NCBI RefSeq assembly: GCF_003046475.1
Contig: NZ_PZZZ01000004.1
Span: 159,097-223,096, forward strand
DNA length: 64,000 bases
Reading direction: 5' to 3'
Source: Mycoplana dimorpha
Lineage (GTDB): Bacteria; Pseudomonadota; Alphaproteobacteria; Rhizobiales; Rhizobiaceae
The position numbers and the translations under genes were made by a program. A model generated the notes under the pieces. It ran no database searches. It saw nothing but the letters and a program-made list of their open reading frames with translations, and was not told where the DNA came from. Positions 18,612 through 28,782 of this stretch are shown in pieces; position 1 is the stretch's first letter; each line of letters starts with the position of its first letter.

Positions 18612-19640
18612 ATGGCAAAAACAATCGTGGCAGCCCTCGTCGGCGCTGCCGTCATGGGGATTGGCGCCTCGGCCGCTCAGGCCGACACGCTTTCAGACGT
18701 AAAGGCAAAAGGTTTCGTACAGTGCGGCGTGAACGGTTCGAATCTGGCCGGCTTCGGCGCGCAGGATTCGGCCGGGAACTGGGCCGGACTCGACATCGAT
18801 CTTTGCAAGGCCGTTGCGGCCGCGATCTTCGGTGATGCGACCAAGGTGAAATACACCCCGCTCTCCGCCAAGGATCGCTTCCCCGCGCTGCAGTCCGGCG
18901 AAATCGACATGCTGGCGCGCAACACGACCTGGAGCACCAGCCGCGATTCGCAGCTCGGCTTCGACTTCCGCGCCGTCACCTACTATGACGGCCAGGGCTT
19001 CATGGTGAAGAAGGAACTCGGCGTCAAGTCGGCGCTGGAGCTGAATGGTGCTTCCGTCTGCGTACAGTCCGGCACCACCACCGAACTGAACCTCGCCGAC
19101 TACTTCCGCTCCCACAACATGGAGTTCAAGCCGGTCGTATTCGAAGCGCAGGACGAAGCGGACGCCGCCTACAACGCCGGCCGCTGCGACGCCTACACGA
19201 CCGACGCCTCGGGCCTCTACTCTATCCGTCTTAAGATGACCAACCCGGACGACCACATGGTTCTGCCGGAGATCATCTCCAAGGAGCCGCTCGGTGCGGC
19301 GGTCCGCCAGAACGATTCGAAGTGGCTCGACGTCGTCAGCTGGTCGCATTACGCGCTCGTCGCCGCCGAGGAATTCGGCATCACGCAGGCCAACGTCGAG
19401 GAAATGAAGAAGTCCGACAACCCGGACATCAAGCGCTTCCTCGGTGAAGAGGCCGATTCGACCATCGGCGCCGACCTTGGCCTGCCCTCCGACTGGGCCG
19501 TGCAGATCATCAAGGCAGTCGGCAACTACGGCGAATCCTTCGAGCGCAACGTCGGCCAGGGGTCACCCCTCAAGATCGACCGCGGCCTGAACGCGCTGTG
19601 GAACAAGGGCGGCCTGCAGTACGCGCCGCCGATCCGTTGA
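18612..19640 (+). CDS. aapJ: General L-amino-acid ABC transporter, periplasmic binding protein
   Basis: 342-residue solute receptor of the broad-specificity Aap uptake system. Signal peptide MAKTIVAALVGAAVMGIGAS ending at SAAQA, then the AapJ body TLSDVKAKGFVQCGVNGSN and the receptor motifs LDIDLCKAVAAAIFGD, LQSGEIDMLARNTTWS, SGTTTELNLADYF. Start ATG at 18612 chosen because it opens the signal sequence. Followed by aapQ after a hairpin. In Rhizobium leguminosarum the system is known to be under Ntr control; that is literature knowledge, not shown here. Confidence 0.95.
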   Translation: MAKTIVAALVGAAVMGIGASAAQADTLSDVKAKGFVQCGVNGSNLAGFGAQDSAGNWAGLDIDLCKAVAAAIFGDATKVKYTPLSAKDRFPALQSGEIDMLARNTTWSTSRDSQLGFDFRAVTYYDGQGFMVKKELGVKSALELNGASVCVQSGTTTELNLADYFRSHNMEFKPVVFEAQDEADAAYNAGRCDAYTTDASGLYSIRLKMTNPDDHMVLPEIISKEPLGAAVRQNDSKWLDVVSWSHYALVAAEEFGITQANVEEMKKSDNPDIKRFLGEEADSTIGADLGLPSDWAVQIIKAVGNYGESFERNVGQGSPLKIDRGLNALWNKGGLQYAPPIR

Positions 19641-19663
19641 GACGGAATGCCGATTGACTGACG

Positions 19664-19685
19664 GGAGGGCGGCCAGCCGCCCTCC
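19664..19685 (+). promoter_or_regulatory. Intercistronic hairpin between aapJ and aapQ
   Basis: Inverted repeat of ten bases each side (19664-19673 with 19676-19685), effectively a 9-bp stem with a 4-base loop, without a following T run. Such hairpins after binding-protein genes commonly protect the upstream message and let the receptor be made in excess over the membrane subunits. Confidence 0.55.
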
Positions 19686-19734
19686 TCACCTGAACGCCCG
19701 GAAAAAAGGGCGAACACAATGATAGGGGTACTAA

Positions 19735-20943
19735 ATGGCTGTTGCGGACGCCCGAACCGGGTCCGGCGATCCTCCGAAGGTATCGCTCCTCTACAATCCT
19801 GCGCTGAGAAGCTATGTCTACCAGGCGGCAACACTGATCCTGATCGTCTGGGTGATCTGGTACGCTTGGAGCAACGCGGCGCAGAACCTCGCCCGCGCCA
19901 ACATGACCACCGGCTTCGGCTTCCTCAACAGCCGCGCCGGATTCGACATCGCCCAGAGCCTGATCGCCTATAGCGCCGATTCGACCTATTTCCGGGCGCT
20001 GCAGGTCAGCCTCGTGAACACACTCGTCGTTGCCGCCTGCGGCATCGTCACCGCAACGATCGTGGGGCTTCTCATCGGCATCGGCCGCCTGTCGCCCAAC
20101 TGGCTCGTATCGCGGCTTTGCACGGTCTATGTCGAGATCTTCCGCAACATCCCGCCGCTCCTCGTCATCTTCTTCTGGTACCTGGGCGTGCTTGCCCTGC
20201 TGCCGTCGATCCGCAGCATCTTCCAGCACGTGAAGGACAACCCGAACGCGGTGTTTTTCATTTCCAACCGCGGCATCTACATGCCCGCCCCGATCTTCGG
20301 CGAAGGCTTCGGCTACGTGATCGCCGCTTTCGGCGTCGGTGTCGTGGCCGCGATCGCCTACACGGCCTGGGCCAATGCGCGGCAGCGCGCCACGGGCCAG
20401 CGCCCGCCGGTGCTGAACGTCAATCTTGCACTCGTCCTGCTGCTGCCGCTCGTCGTCTTCGCCCTGCTCGGCCGGCCGCTGTCCTTCGACTACCCGATCC
20501 CCGGCTCCTTCAACATGCGCGGCGGGATGGTCGTCGCACCGGAATTCCTCGCCCTCTATCTGGCGCTCTCGCTCTACACCGCCGCCTTCATCGCGGAGAT
20601 CGTGCGCGCCGGCATCCGGGGCGTGCCGCAGGGCCAGAGCGAGGCATCCTATGCGTTGGGGCTGCGAGCCGGACTGGCGACCAGGCTGGTCGTGCTGCCG
20701 CAGGCGCTGCGGATCATCATTCCGCCGCTCACCTCACAATATCTCAACCTCATCAAGAACTCTTCGCTTGCCGTTGCGGTCGGCTATGCCGACCTTGTCG
20801 CGGTCGGCGGCACCATCCTCAACCAGTCCGGACACTCCGTCGAAATCATTGCGATCTGGATGATGGTATACGTCACGATCAGCCTCGTCACCTCGCTGTT
20901 CATGAACTGGTTCAACGCCAAGATGGCACTGGTGGAGCGCTGA
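19735..20943 (+). CDS. aapQ: Aap transporter permease AapQ
   Basis: 402-residue inner-membrane subunit. Several hydrophobic spans, the HisM-type permease entry [27 protein letters not shown], and the ATPase-coupling EAA loop around [21 protein letters not shown]...[14 protein letters not shown]. Long periplasmic insertion between spans, typical of AapQ compared with short His/Gln permeases. One base separates its stop from aapM. Confidence 0.95.
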   Translation: MAVADARTGSGDPPKVSLLYNPALRSYVYQAATLILIVWVIWYAWSNAAQNLARANMTTGFGFLNSRAGFDIAQSLIAYSADSTYFRALQVSLVNTLVVAACGIVTATIVGLLIGIGRLSPNWLVSRLCTVYVEIFRNIPPLLVIFFWYLGVLALLPSIRSIFQHVKDNPNAVFFISNRGIYMPAPIFGEGFGYVIAAFGVGVVAAIAYTAWANARQRATGQRPPVLNVNLALVLLLPLVVFALLGRPLSFDYPIPGSFNMRGGMVVAPEFLALYLALSLYTAAFIAEIVRAGIRGVPQGQSEASYALGLRAGLATRLVVLPQALRIIIPPLTSQYLNLIKNSSLAVAVGYADLVAVGGTILNQSGHSVEIIAIWMMVYVTISLVTSLFMNWFNAKMALVER

Positions 20944-20944
20944 G

Positions 20945-22096
20945 ATGACCGAGATTTCCTTCGTCCGCGACCGGTTTCTGACCGCCGAGAAGCCGCCGGT
21001 TTCCGAATCCACCGCACTCGGGTGGATCCACAGGAACCTGTTCGCCTCCTGGACCGACGGGGCGCTGACCTTGATCGCGATCGCCGCGATCGTGTACTTC
21101 CTGCCGCCAGCAATCGACTGGCTGTTCCTCTCCGCCGTCTGGTCCGGACCGGACCGCAGCGTCTGCCTCACCGTCGACCAGGGCGGCTTGTTGCCAAGCG
21201 GCTGGAGCGGCGCCTGCTGGGCCTATGTCAATGACCGCTTCATCCAGTTCATGTTCGGCTCCTATCCGCGCGACCAGCTCTGGCGGCCGCTTCTCGTTGT
21301 CGCGATGTTCGTGGCGCTCCTCATCCCGATGCTGTTGCCGAAGGTGCCGCGCAAGGGGCTGAACGCCATCCTGCTGCTCATCGCCTTTCCGATCGTCGCC
21401 TACGTACTGCTGCTGGGCGGCTATTTCGGCCTGTCGCACGTCGAGACGCCGCTCTGGGGCGGCCTGATGGTCACGCTGATCCTGTCCTTCGTGGGTATTG
21501 CCATATCGCTGCCGGCCGGCATTCTCCTCGCACTCGGGCGCCGCTCGAAGATGCCGATCGTCAGGACGTTCGCGATCACCTTCATCGAACTCATTCGCGG
21601 TGTTCCGTTGATCACCGTGCTGTTCATGGCGAGCGTGCTGCTGCCGCTCTTCCTTCAGCCCGGCAACAATATCGACAAGTTCCTGCGTGCGCTCATCGGC
21701 GTCTCGATCTTCGCCTCGGCCTACATGGCCGAGGTGATCCGTGGCGGGCTGCAGGCGATTCCGAAGGGCCAGTACGAGGCCGCCGATGCGCTCGGTCTCA
21801 ACTATTTCCAGAAGATGACCTTCGTCGTGCTGCCGCAGGCGATCAAGCTCGTCATCCCGGGCATCGTCAACACATTCATCGGCATGTTCAAGGATACCTC
21901 GCTTGTGACGATCATTTCGATGTACGACCTGCTCGGAATCGTCAAGGCGAGCTTCGGAGACAGCGGCTGGATCACGCCGGTGACCCCGTTGACGGGTCTA
22001 ATCTTCGCAGGCTTCGTGTTCTGGCTTTTCTGCTTCGGCATGTCGCGCTATTCAGCATTCGTGGAACGCCGGCTCGACACGAGCCACACGAGATAA
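20945..22096 (+). CDS. aapM: Aap transporter permease AapM
   Basis: 383-residue second membrane subunit. Permease domain near [32 protein letters not shown] loop [43 protein letters not shown], and a final span before the YSAFVERRL ending. It pairs with AapQ. The stop is 18 bases before aapP. Confidence 0.95.
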   Translation: MTEISFVRDRFLTAEKPPVSESTALGWIHRNLFASWTDGALTLIAIAAIVYFLPPAIDWLFLSAVWSGPDRSVCLTVDQGGLLPSGWSGACWAYVNDRFIQFMFGSYPRDQLWRPLLVVAMFVALLIPMLLPKVPRKGLNAILLLIAFPIVAYVLLLGGYFGLSHVETPLWGGLMVTLILSFVGIAISLPAGILLALGRRSKMPIVRTFAITFIELIRGVPLITVLFMASVLLPLFLQPGNNIDKFLRALIGVSIFASAYMAEVIRGGLQAIPKGQYEAADALGLNYFQKMTFVVLPQAIKLVIPGIVNTFIGMFKDTSLVTIISMYDLLGIVKASFGDSGWITPVTPLTGLIFAGFVFWLFCFGMSRYSAFVERRLDTSHTR

Positions 22097-22114
22097 TTCA
22101 GGGGGAATACATCG

Positions 22115-22885
22115 ATGGCAAATCTAGCCAAGAAATTGACGGTTTCGGCCACGGACGTGGCCGTGGACATCGTCAACATGAACAAGTGGTACGGCGACTT
22201 CCACGTGCTGCGCGACATCAACCTGAGGGTGATGAAGGGCGAGCGAATCGTCATCGCCGGGCCGTCCGGTTCGGGCAAATCCACGATGATCCGCTGCATC
22301 AACCGGCTGGAAGAGCACCAGAAGGGGCAGATCATCGTCGACGGCATCGAGCTCACCAACGATCTGAAGAAGATCGATGAGGTGCGCCGCGAGGTCGGCA
22401 TGGTGTTCCAGCACTTCAACCTCTTCCCGCATCTGACCATCCTGGAGAACTGCACGCTTGCGCCGATCTGGGTGCGCAAGATGCCGAAGAAGGAAGCCGA
22501 GAAGGTCGCGATGCACTATCTCGAGCGCGTCAAGATCCCCGAGCAGGCCCACAAATACCCGGGCCAGCTGTCCGGCGGTCAGCAGCAGCGCGTCGCCATC
22601 GCGCGCTCGCTGTGCATGAAGCCGAAGATCATGCTGTTCGATGAGCCGACCTCGGCGCTCGATCCGGAAATGGTCAAGGAAGTGCTCGACACCATGGTGT
22701 CGCTCGCCGAGGAAGGCATGACCATGCTCTGCGTCACCCATGAGATGGGTTTCGCCCGACAGGTCGCCAATCGCGTGATCTTCATGGACCAAGGCCAGAT
22801 CGTCGAACAGAACGACCCGCACAACTTCTTCGACAATCCGCAGCACGAGCGCACCAAGCTGTTCCTCAGCCAGATCCTGCACTGA
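22115..22885 (+). CDS. aapP: Aap transporter ATP-binding protein AapP
   Basis: 256-residue polar amino-acid ABC ATPase. Walker [11 protein letters not shown]-loop [12 protein letters not shown], signature [15 protein letters not shown], Walker [16 protein letters not shown] and switch His in [10 protein letters not shown]. Last gene of the operon, followed by a strong terminator. Confidence 0.96.
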   Translation: MANLAKKLTVSATDVAVDIVNMNKWYGDFHVLRDINLRVMKGERIVIAGPSGSGKSTMIRCINRLEEHQKGQIIVDGIELTNDLKKIDEVRREVGMVFQHFNLFPHLTILENCTLAPIWVRKMPKKEAEKVAMHYLERVKIPEQAHKYPGQLSGGQQQRVAIARSLCMKPKIMLFDEPTSALDPEMVKEVLDTMVSLAEEGMTMLCVTHEMGFARQVANRVIFMDQGQIVEQNDPHNFFDNPQHERTKLFLSQILH

Positions 22886-22908
22886 ACTTGAACGGCAAGC
22901 CGAATGCA

Positions 22909-22938
22909 GCGGGCGGGTCCCTGACCCGCCCGCTTTTT
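22909..22938 (+). terminator. Rho-independent terminator of aapJQMP
   Basis: 11-bp perfect GC stem (22909-22919 with 22923-22933), 3-base loop, followed by CTTTTTG. It lies 24 bases past the aapP stop. Confidence 0.9.
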
Positions 22939-22984
22939 GTTGCCTCCGCGTTCGCCCGCGCGTCCGCGTCGCATTGTCCTCTCC

Positions 22985-23071
22985 ATGGAACCGGCCACAG
23001 ATTACGTTGACTTTCTGGCCTTGCGCGATACGCTTCGTTTCTCGGCGTTCGAAGATGGAGGGCTGTTCTAA
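22985..23071 (+). CDS. Possible 28-residue leader peptide of the formate dehydrogenase operon
   Basis: Small open frame MEPATDYVDFLALRDTLRFS... ending GGLF, whose TAA stop shares its last A with the fdnG start codon (TAATG). The fdnG ribosome binding site (GGAGGG) lies inside its last codons. No clear ribosome binding site precedes it, and I know no family for it. The overlap geometry is what makes it worth listing; it may be chance. Confidence 0.25.
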   Translation: MEPATDYVDFLALRDTLRFSAFEDGGLF

Positions 23072-26000
23072 TGAACATGGAACTCTCTCGGCGCGGCTTT
23101 CTGAAGCTGGCCGGAACGGGAGTTGCAGCGACATCACTCGGTGCAATGGGGTTTGGCGAGGCTGAGGCGGCCGAAATCGCGCATGTCCGGCCCTTCAAGC
23201 TGACCACCACCACCGAGACGCGCAACACCTGCCCCTATTGTTCCGTCGCCTGCGGCATCATCATGTATTCGAAGGGCGACCTTCGGAAAGGGGAGACCGC
23301 CGACATCGTCCACATCGAGGGCGACGCGGATCATCCCACCAACCGCGGGACGCTCTGCCCCAAGGGCGCGGCGCTCAAGGACTTCGTGAAGTCCCCCACC
23401 CGCCTCCAGTACCCGATGCACCGCAAGCCGGGCTCCGACAAGTTCGAGCGAATCTCCTGGGAGGATGCCTTCGATCGCATCGCCCGGCTGATGAAGGACG
23501 ACCGCGACGCCAATTTCGTGGCGACGAATGCTGCGGGCGTTCCGGTCAACCGCTGGACGACGGTCGGCCTGCTTGCCGCGTCCGCGACGACGAACGAGAC
23601 GGCCTGGGCGACGTTCAAGTTTGCCAAGGCCCTGGGAATGGTCGGTTTCGACAATCAGGCGCGCGTCTGACACGGCCCCACGGTGTCCAGTTTGGGCCCG
23701 ACTTTTGGCCGTGGAGCGATGACGAACTCCTGGACCGACATCAAGAACACCGACCTCGTCGTCGTGATGGGCGGCAATGCGGCCGAAGCCCATCCCTGCG
23801 GATTCAAATGGGTAACCGAGGCGAAGGCGAACCGCGGCGCCAGGCTGATCGTCGTCGATCCGCGCTATACGCGCACGGCTTCGGTTTCGGACCTCTACGC
23901 CCCCATCCGCCAGGGAACCGACATCGCGTTCCTGAACGGCGTGATGAGGTACTGCATCGACAACGACAAGGTACAGTGGGAGTACGTGAAGGCGTTCACG
24001 AACGCCTCCTACCTCGTCAAGGACGGCTTCGGCTACAAGGACGGCCTGTTCACCGGCTACGATGCGGAAAAGCGCGACTATGACCGGTCGACCTGGGACT
24101 ATGTGATCGGCGACGACGGCTTTGTCGTAACCGACCCGACACTGCAGAACCCGCGCTGCGTGTGGAACCTGCTGAAGGAGCACCTCGCCCCCTACACGCC
24201 CGACATGGTGGAACGGATCTGCGGCACCCCAAAGGACAAGTTCCTGAAGGTCGCCGGGATGATCTCGGAATGCTCGTCGCCGACCAAGACGATGACGTCG
24301 ATGTATGCGCTCGGCTGGACCCAGCACTCCAAGGGTTCGCAGAACATCCGCGGCATGGCCATGCTGCAGCTCATCCTCGGCAACATCGGGGTGCGCGGCG
24401 GCGGCATGAATGCGCTTCGCGGCCATTCCAACATCCAGGGCCTGACCGACCTCGGCCTGATGTCGCACCTGCTGACCGGCTACCTGACGATGCCGACGGA
24501 AAAGGAGGTCGACTTCGCGACCTACATGTCGACGCGCCAGTTCAAGCCGCTGCGTCCCGGCCAGACGAGCTACTGGCAGAACTACAAGAAATTCATGGTC
24601 TCCTTCCAGAAGGCCATGTGGGGCGACGCCGCCCGCGCCGACAACGACTGGGCCTTCAACTACCTCTCCAAGCTGGACGTGCCGTCCTACGACGTGCTGC
24701 GGGTGTTCGAACTGATGTATGACGGCAAGGTCAACGGCTACATCTGCCAGGGCTTCAATCCGCTGCTGGCCTTCCCCAACCGGGCGAAGAACACCAAGGC
24801 GCTGTCGAACCTCAAGTGGCTCGTCACCCTGGATCCGCTCGACACCGAGACGTCACGGTTCTGGGAAAACCACGGCGACTTCAACCCGGTCGACACCGCA
24901 TCAATCCAGACCGAGGTGTTCCAGCTGCCGACGACCTGCTTTGCCGAGGACGACGGCTCGCTGACCAATTCCGGCCGGTGGCTGCAATGGCACTGGGCGG
25001 GCGGGACGCCGCCCGGCGAAGCGAAGCACGACACCTATACGATCGCCCAGTTGTTCCTGCGATTGCGGGACCTGTATCGCAAGGAAGGCGGCGCCTTCCC
25101 CGATCCGATCGTCAACCTGTCATGGGAGTATGCCGATCCGAACAATCCGACTCCTGAGGAACTGGCCAAGGAGATCAACGGTCGCGCGCTGAGCGATCTC
25201 ACGGACCCTGCCGACCCGACCAAGGTCCTGGTCGCGGCCGGCAAGCAGGTGACAAACTTCTCGCAACTGCGCGACGACGGCTCGACCATGTGCGGCTGCT
25301 GGATCTATTCCGGCAACTTCAACGAGCAGGGCAACAACATGGCCCGGCGCGACAATCATGATCCAGACGACACCGGCGCCTATCTCGGCTGGACGTTCGC
25401 CTGGCCGCTCAACCGGCGCACGCTCTACAATCGCGCTTCGGCCGATTTGCAAGGCAAGCCCTGGGATCCGTCGCGCAAGCTGCTCGAGTGGGACGGCTCG
25501 AAATGGACGGGTTACGACGTCCCGGACATTGCCCCGACGGCCAAGCCGGACGAAGTCGGTCCGTTCATCATGAACCAGGAGGGCACAGCCCGCCTGTTCG
25601 CGCGCGGATTGATGCGTGACGGGCCGTTCCCTGCCCACATGGAGCCGTTCGAATCCCCGGTCGCCAACGTCTTCAATCCGAAGATGCGCGGCAATCCGGT
25701 GGCGCGGGTGTTCGAGACCGACGTGGCGCAGCTCGGCACGTCGGACGAATTCCCCTATGCGGGGACCTCCTACCGCCTGACCGAGCACTTTCACTTCTGG
25801 ACGAAGCACAACCGGGTGAACTCGGCGCTTCAGCCGGAATTCTTCGTGGAGATCTCGGAGGAACTGGCGAAGGAGAAGAACATCGACAACGGCGGCTGGG
25901 TACGCGTCTGGTCGAAGCGTGGCGAGGTGAAAGCCAAGGCCATGGTGACGAAGCGCATCCGCCCTCTGACCTGCGACGGAAAGACGGTCCATATTGTCGG

Positions 26001-26166
26001 GGTGCCGCTGCACTGGGGCTTCACCGGCTCGGCCAAGAAGGGTTTCGGCCCCAATTCGCTCGCAGCCTTTGTCGGTGATGCCAATATCGAGACGCCCGAA
26101 TCGAAGGCGTTCCTCGTCAACATCGAGCCTTCGACTGCACCCAAGGACAGGGGGGCAAGCGCATGA
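23071..26166 (+). CDS. fdnG: Formate dehydrogenase-N alpha subunit, selenoprotein
   Basis: Catalytic molybdopterin subunit, oxidising formate in the periplasm and feeding electrons to the quinone pool. 1031 residues read through an in-frame TGA at 23668-23670 as selenocysteine: the context [22 protein letters not shown] is the FdnG/FdoG active site. Tat signal [10 protein letters not shown] at the amino terminus, [4Fe-4S] site [10 protein letters not shown]...CPKG, then molybdopterin domains to the end. A SECIS hairpin follows the TGA directly. A gene finder that treats TGA as stop will split it into a 199-residue and an 827-residue piece. The stop overlaps fdnH. Confidence 0.97.
23668..23713 (+). 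promoter_or_regulatory. Selenocysteine UGA and bacterial SECIS element
   Basis: The UGA (23668-23670) is followed at once by a 7-bp stem, CACGGCC (23671-23677) with GGCCGTG (23707-23713). The apical part pairs C81-G83 with C98-G100 and G85-C88 with G94-C97 (numbers are 236xx/237xx), leaving U23684 bulged and the loop AGUUU at 23689-23693. Counted from the UGA, the bulged U is base 14 and the loop G-U are bases 20-21, the same positions as in E. coli fdhF, where SelB contacts them. Confidence 0.9.
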
Positions 26167-27146
26167 TGGACAGTCCTCGTACGGCCGTCAGCAATCCGCC
26201 GGTGCAGCCGATGGAGACGAACCTCACGCAGAAGGATCTGATCCGCCGCTCTGCCACCAGTGAATTGCCGCCCCCCGAGCGGCAGCTGACGCCCGTCGCC
26301 AAGCTGATCGACGTGTCGAAATGCATTGGCTGCAAGGCCTGCCAGTCGGCTTGCGTCGAGTGGAACGACACCAACCCGGAGATCGGCGAGAATGTCGGCT
26401 CCTATGTCAACCCGCATGACCTCACCGAGGACATGTTCACGCTCATGCGCTTCACCGAGTGGGTCAATCCGGAAACGGACAATCTGGAATGGCTGATCCG
26501 CAAGGACGGCTGCATGCATTGCGCCGATCCGGGCTGTCTCAAGGCCTGCCCGGCACCCGGCGCGATCGTGCAGTATTCGAACGGCATCGTTGATTTCATT
26601 CACGAGAACTGCATCGGCTGCGGCTATTGCATCAAGGGATGCCCGTTCAACATCCCGCGCATCTCCAAGGTGGACCACACTGCCTACAAATGCACCCTCT
26701 GCTCCGACCGGGTGGCCGTCGGTCAGGGCCCGGCCTGTGCCAAGGCCTGTCCGACCCAGGCGATCGTGTTCGGCACCAAGGAAGACATGAAGAAGCATGC
26801 GGACGACCGCATTACCGATCTCAAGTCGCGCGGCTATGCGAACGCCGGTCTCTACGACCCGCCAGGCGTGGGCGGCACCCACGTCATGTACGTGCTTCAT
26901 CACAACGACAAGCCGCACATCTATTCCGATCTGCCTGATCACCCGAAGATTTCCGGTGTCGTCCAGACCTGGAAGGGTGTGACGAAGTATACCGGTCTCG
27001 CTGCCATGGGGCTTGTCGCCGTCGGCGCGGTGCTCCACGGGATCTTCGGCAGGGCGAACCGCGTGCAGCCTGAAGACGAGGCTAACGCGGAAAGGCTGGT
27101 CGATAGCGCAGAGACGCGCGGGAGGACGCCTGATGACCCCGGCTAG
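26163..27146 (+). CDS. fdnH: Formate dehydrogenase iron-sulfur (beta) subunit
   Basis: 327-residue electron-transfer subunit with four cysteine groups for [4Fe-4S] clusters: [40 protein letters not shown] and [22 protein letters not shown] hydrophobic segment ([20 protein letters not shown]) near the carboxy terminus anchors it to the membrane as in E. coli FdnH. ATGA overlap with fdnG and 14-base overlap with fdnI. Confidence 0.95.
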   Translation: MMDSPRTAVSNPPVQPMETNLTQKDLIRRSATSELPPPERQLTPVAKLIDVSKCIGCKACQSACVEWNDTNPEIGENVGSYVNPHDLTEDMFTLMRFTEWVNPETDNLEWLIRKDGCMHCADPGCLKACPAPGAIVQYSNGIVDFIHENCIGCGYCIKGCPFNIPRISKVDHTAYKCTLCSDRVAVGQGPACAKACPTQAIVFGTKEDMKKHADDRITDLKSRGYANAGLYDPPGVGGTHVMYVLHHNDKPHIYSDLPDHPKISGVVQTWKGVTKYTGLAAMGLVAVGAVLHGIFGRANRVQPEDEANAERLVDSAETRGRTPDDPG

Positions 27147-27819
27147 CGACATTCAATCGGAGGACACGATCCATCGCGGGCCGCCGGTGACCGTCAACCG
27201 CTACGGGCCGGCCAAGCGCGTCAATCACTGGATCACGGCCACCAGCCTGATCCTGCTGGCGCTGTCCGGCCTTGCGATGTTTCACCCCTCGCTGTTTTTC
27301 CTCACCGGCTTGTTCGGCGGCGGGCAGAACACCCGGATGCTGCATCCCTGGATCGGCGTGGTGCTGTTCTTCAGCTTCTACGTCTTCTTTTTCCAACTCT
27401 GGCGGGCCAACATATTCAACAGGGCGGACATGGAGTGGTTCATGGGCGTTCGCGACGTGATTGGCGGCAACGAGGAACGGCTGCCAGAGATGGGCAAATA
27501 CAACGCCGGCCAGAAGGTGATCTTCTGGTCGATGGCCATCCTCATCGTAATTCTGATCGCAACCGGCGTCATCATCTGGGATCAGTACTTTCATAGTTAC
27601 ACGTCGATCCAGACAAACCGCATTGCCGTGCTGATCCATGCCATAGCCGCAGCGGTCATCATCTGCGTGTTCATCGTGCACGTCTATGCGGCATTCTGGA
27701 CGCGCGGCACGCTGCGCGCCATGACGCGCGGCTCGGTCACCGGCGGATGGGCCTGGCGGCACCATCGCAAATGGCTCAGGGAACTGGCTGGACGCGGACG
27801 GATCGATCCGGCAGAGTAA
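27133..27819 (+). CDS. fdnI: Formate dehydrogenase cytochrome b556 (gamma) subunit
   Basis: 228-residue membrane subunit that passes electrons to quinone. About four membrane spans; haem-ligand histidine candidates in [34 protein letters not shown] and [23 protein letters not shown]. The start at 27133 has GGAGG upstream and overlaps fdnH. Confidence 0.93.
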   Translation: MTPASDIQSEDTIHRGPPVTVNRYGPAKRVNHWITATSLILLALSGLAMFHPSLFFLTGLFGGGQNTRMLHPWIGVVLFFSFYVFFFQLWRANIFNRADMEWFMGVRDVIGGNEERLPEMGKYNAGQKVIFWSMAILIVILIATGVIIWDQYFHSYTSIQTNRIAVLIHAIAAAVIICVFIVHVYAAFWTRGTLRAMTRGSVTGGWAWRHHRKWLRELAGRGRIDPAE

Positions 27820-27857
27820 GGTGGCAATAGCAGTGGCCGGTCGGCCCGCGAGGTGTG

Positions 27858-28778
27858 ATGTCCGGATCCCGTCTAGAGCCCGATCCGTCGATGGTCGGGG
27901 GAGTTCCCAAGGCCCTCTTTGCCTTGATGCCTGACCCGTCACGCCTCTTCAAGGTTCGCGCCGATCGCTTGGAGGTGCTCGCCGACGGCAGCCGGCTGGG
28001 ACCTTACCTCCGTTTCCTGGCGGCGATTGTGCGCATCCAGGGCGAACTTGCATCCACTCTGCCCGAGCTTCCGCCGATCGACCCAGAGCAACTCGCGCGG
28101 GCCCGGGCGAACGCCATGCCGCCGATCGATCGTTCAGCAATGGCGACATCGCCGGATTTTCGGCAGATGCTCGACCAGTTCTTAAATGCAGCCGACGCAC
28201 TGGAGAAGCCTGATGCCGCGGCCGAGGCGCTGGCGCAGGTCCGCGGCGCCGACGAGGAAACACTTGCCTGGCTGATCGGCAACGTTATCAGCGACGACCT
28301 GCCGGGCGACAGCCTTGCCCATCACCTGTACATTGCCGCCGCGGTCCAGGTCCACGCCGCGCGCATCGCGGCCGGGCTTGACGGAGGCCGGCTGGTGCCG
28401 ATCCGCATCGGCGTCTGTCCCGCCTGCGGCGGCAAGCCGGTCGCTTCCATGGTGGTCGGCTTTCAGCCCGCCGAAGGCGTGCGCTATGCCTGCTGCTCCT
28501 GCTGCGCCACGATGTGGAACGAGGTTCGCATCAAATGTCTGGCCTGCGGTTCCACCAAGGGCATCGGCTATCGGGCGGTCGAGACCGGCGACGAAGAGGC
28601 TACCGTCAAGGCCGAAGTCTGCGACAGCTGCCACAGCTGGGTGAAGATCCTCTACCAGAACAAGAATCCTTCCATCGAGGCCGTGGCCGATGATGTCGCG
28701 AGCCTCGGGCTCGATCTCTTGATGAAGGATACCGAATACAGGCGGGCGGGCTTCGACCCATTCATGATGGGGTATTGA
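27858..28778 (+). CDS. fdhE: Formate dehydrogenase accessory protein FdhE
   Basis: 306-residue cytoplasmic maturation factor for Tat-exported formate dehydrogenases. The helical amino-terminal half is followed by a rubredoxin-like iron-binding half with CPACGG, CCSCCATMW, CLACGS and CDSCHSW, the FdhE pattern of CxxC motifs. A GTG directly before the chosen ATG would add one residue. Lies 38 bases after fdnI and five bases before selA. Confidence 0.93.
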   Translation: MSGSRLEPDPSMVGGVPKALFALMPDPSRLFKVRADRLEVLADGSRLGPYLRFLAAIVRIQGELASTLPELPPIDPEQLARARANAMPPIDRSAMATSPDFRQMLDQFLNAADALEKPDAAAEALAQVRGADEETLAWLIGNVISDDLPGDSLAHHLYIAAAVQVHAARIAAGLDGGRLVPIRIGVCPACGGKPVASMVVGFQPAEGVRYACCSCCATMWNEVRIKCLACGSTKGIGYRAVETGDEEATVKAEVCDSCHSWVKILYQNKNPSIEAVADDVASLGLDLLMKDTEYRRAGFDPFMMGY

Positions 28779-28782
28779 TGCG

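Noticed and set aside
23668..23670. TGA as a true stop, making fdnG a pseudogene.
   Set aside because: The active-site context, the SECIS hairpin and the adjacent selA, selB, selC and selD all support selenocysteine.
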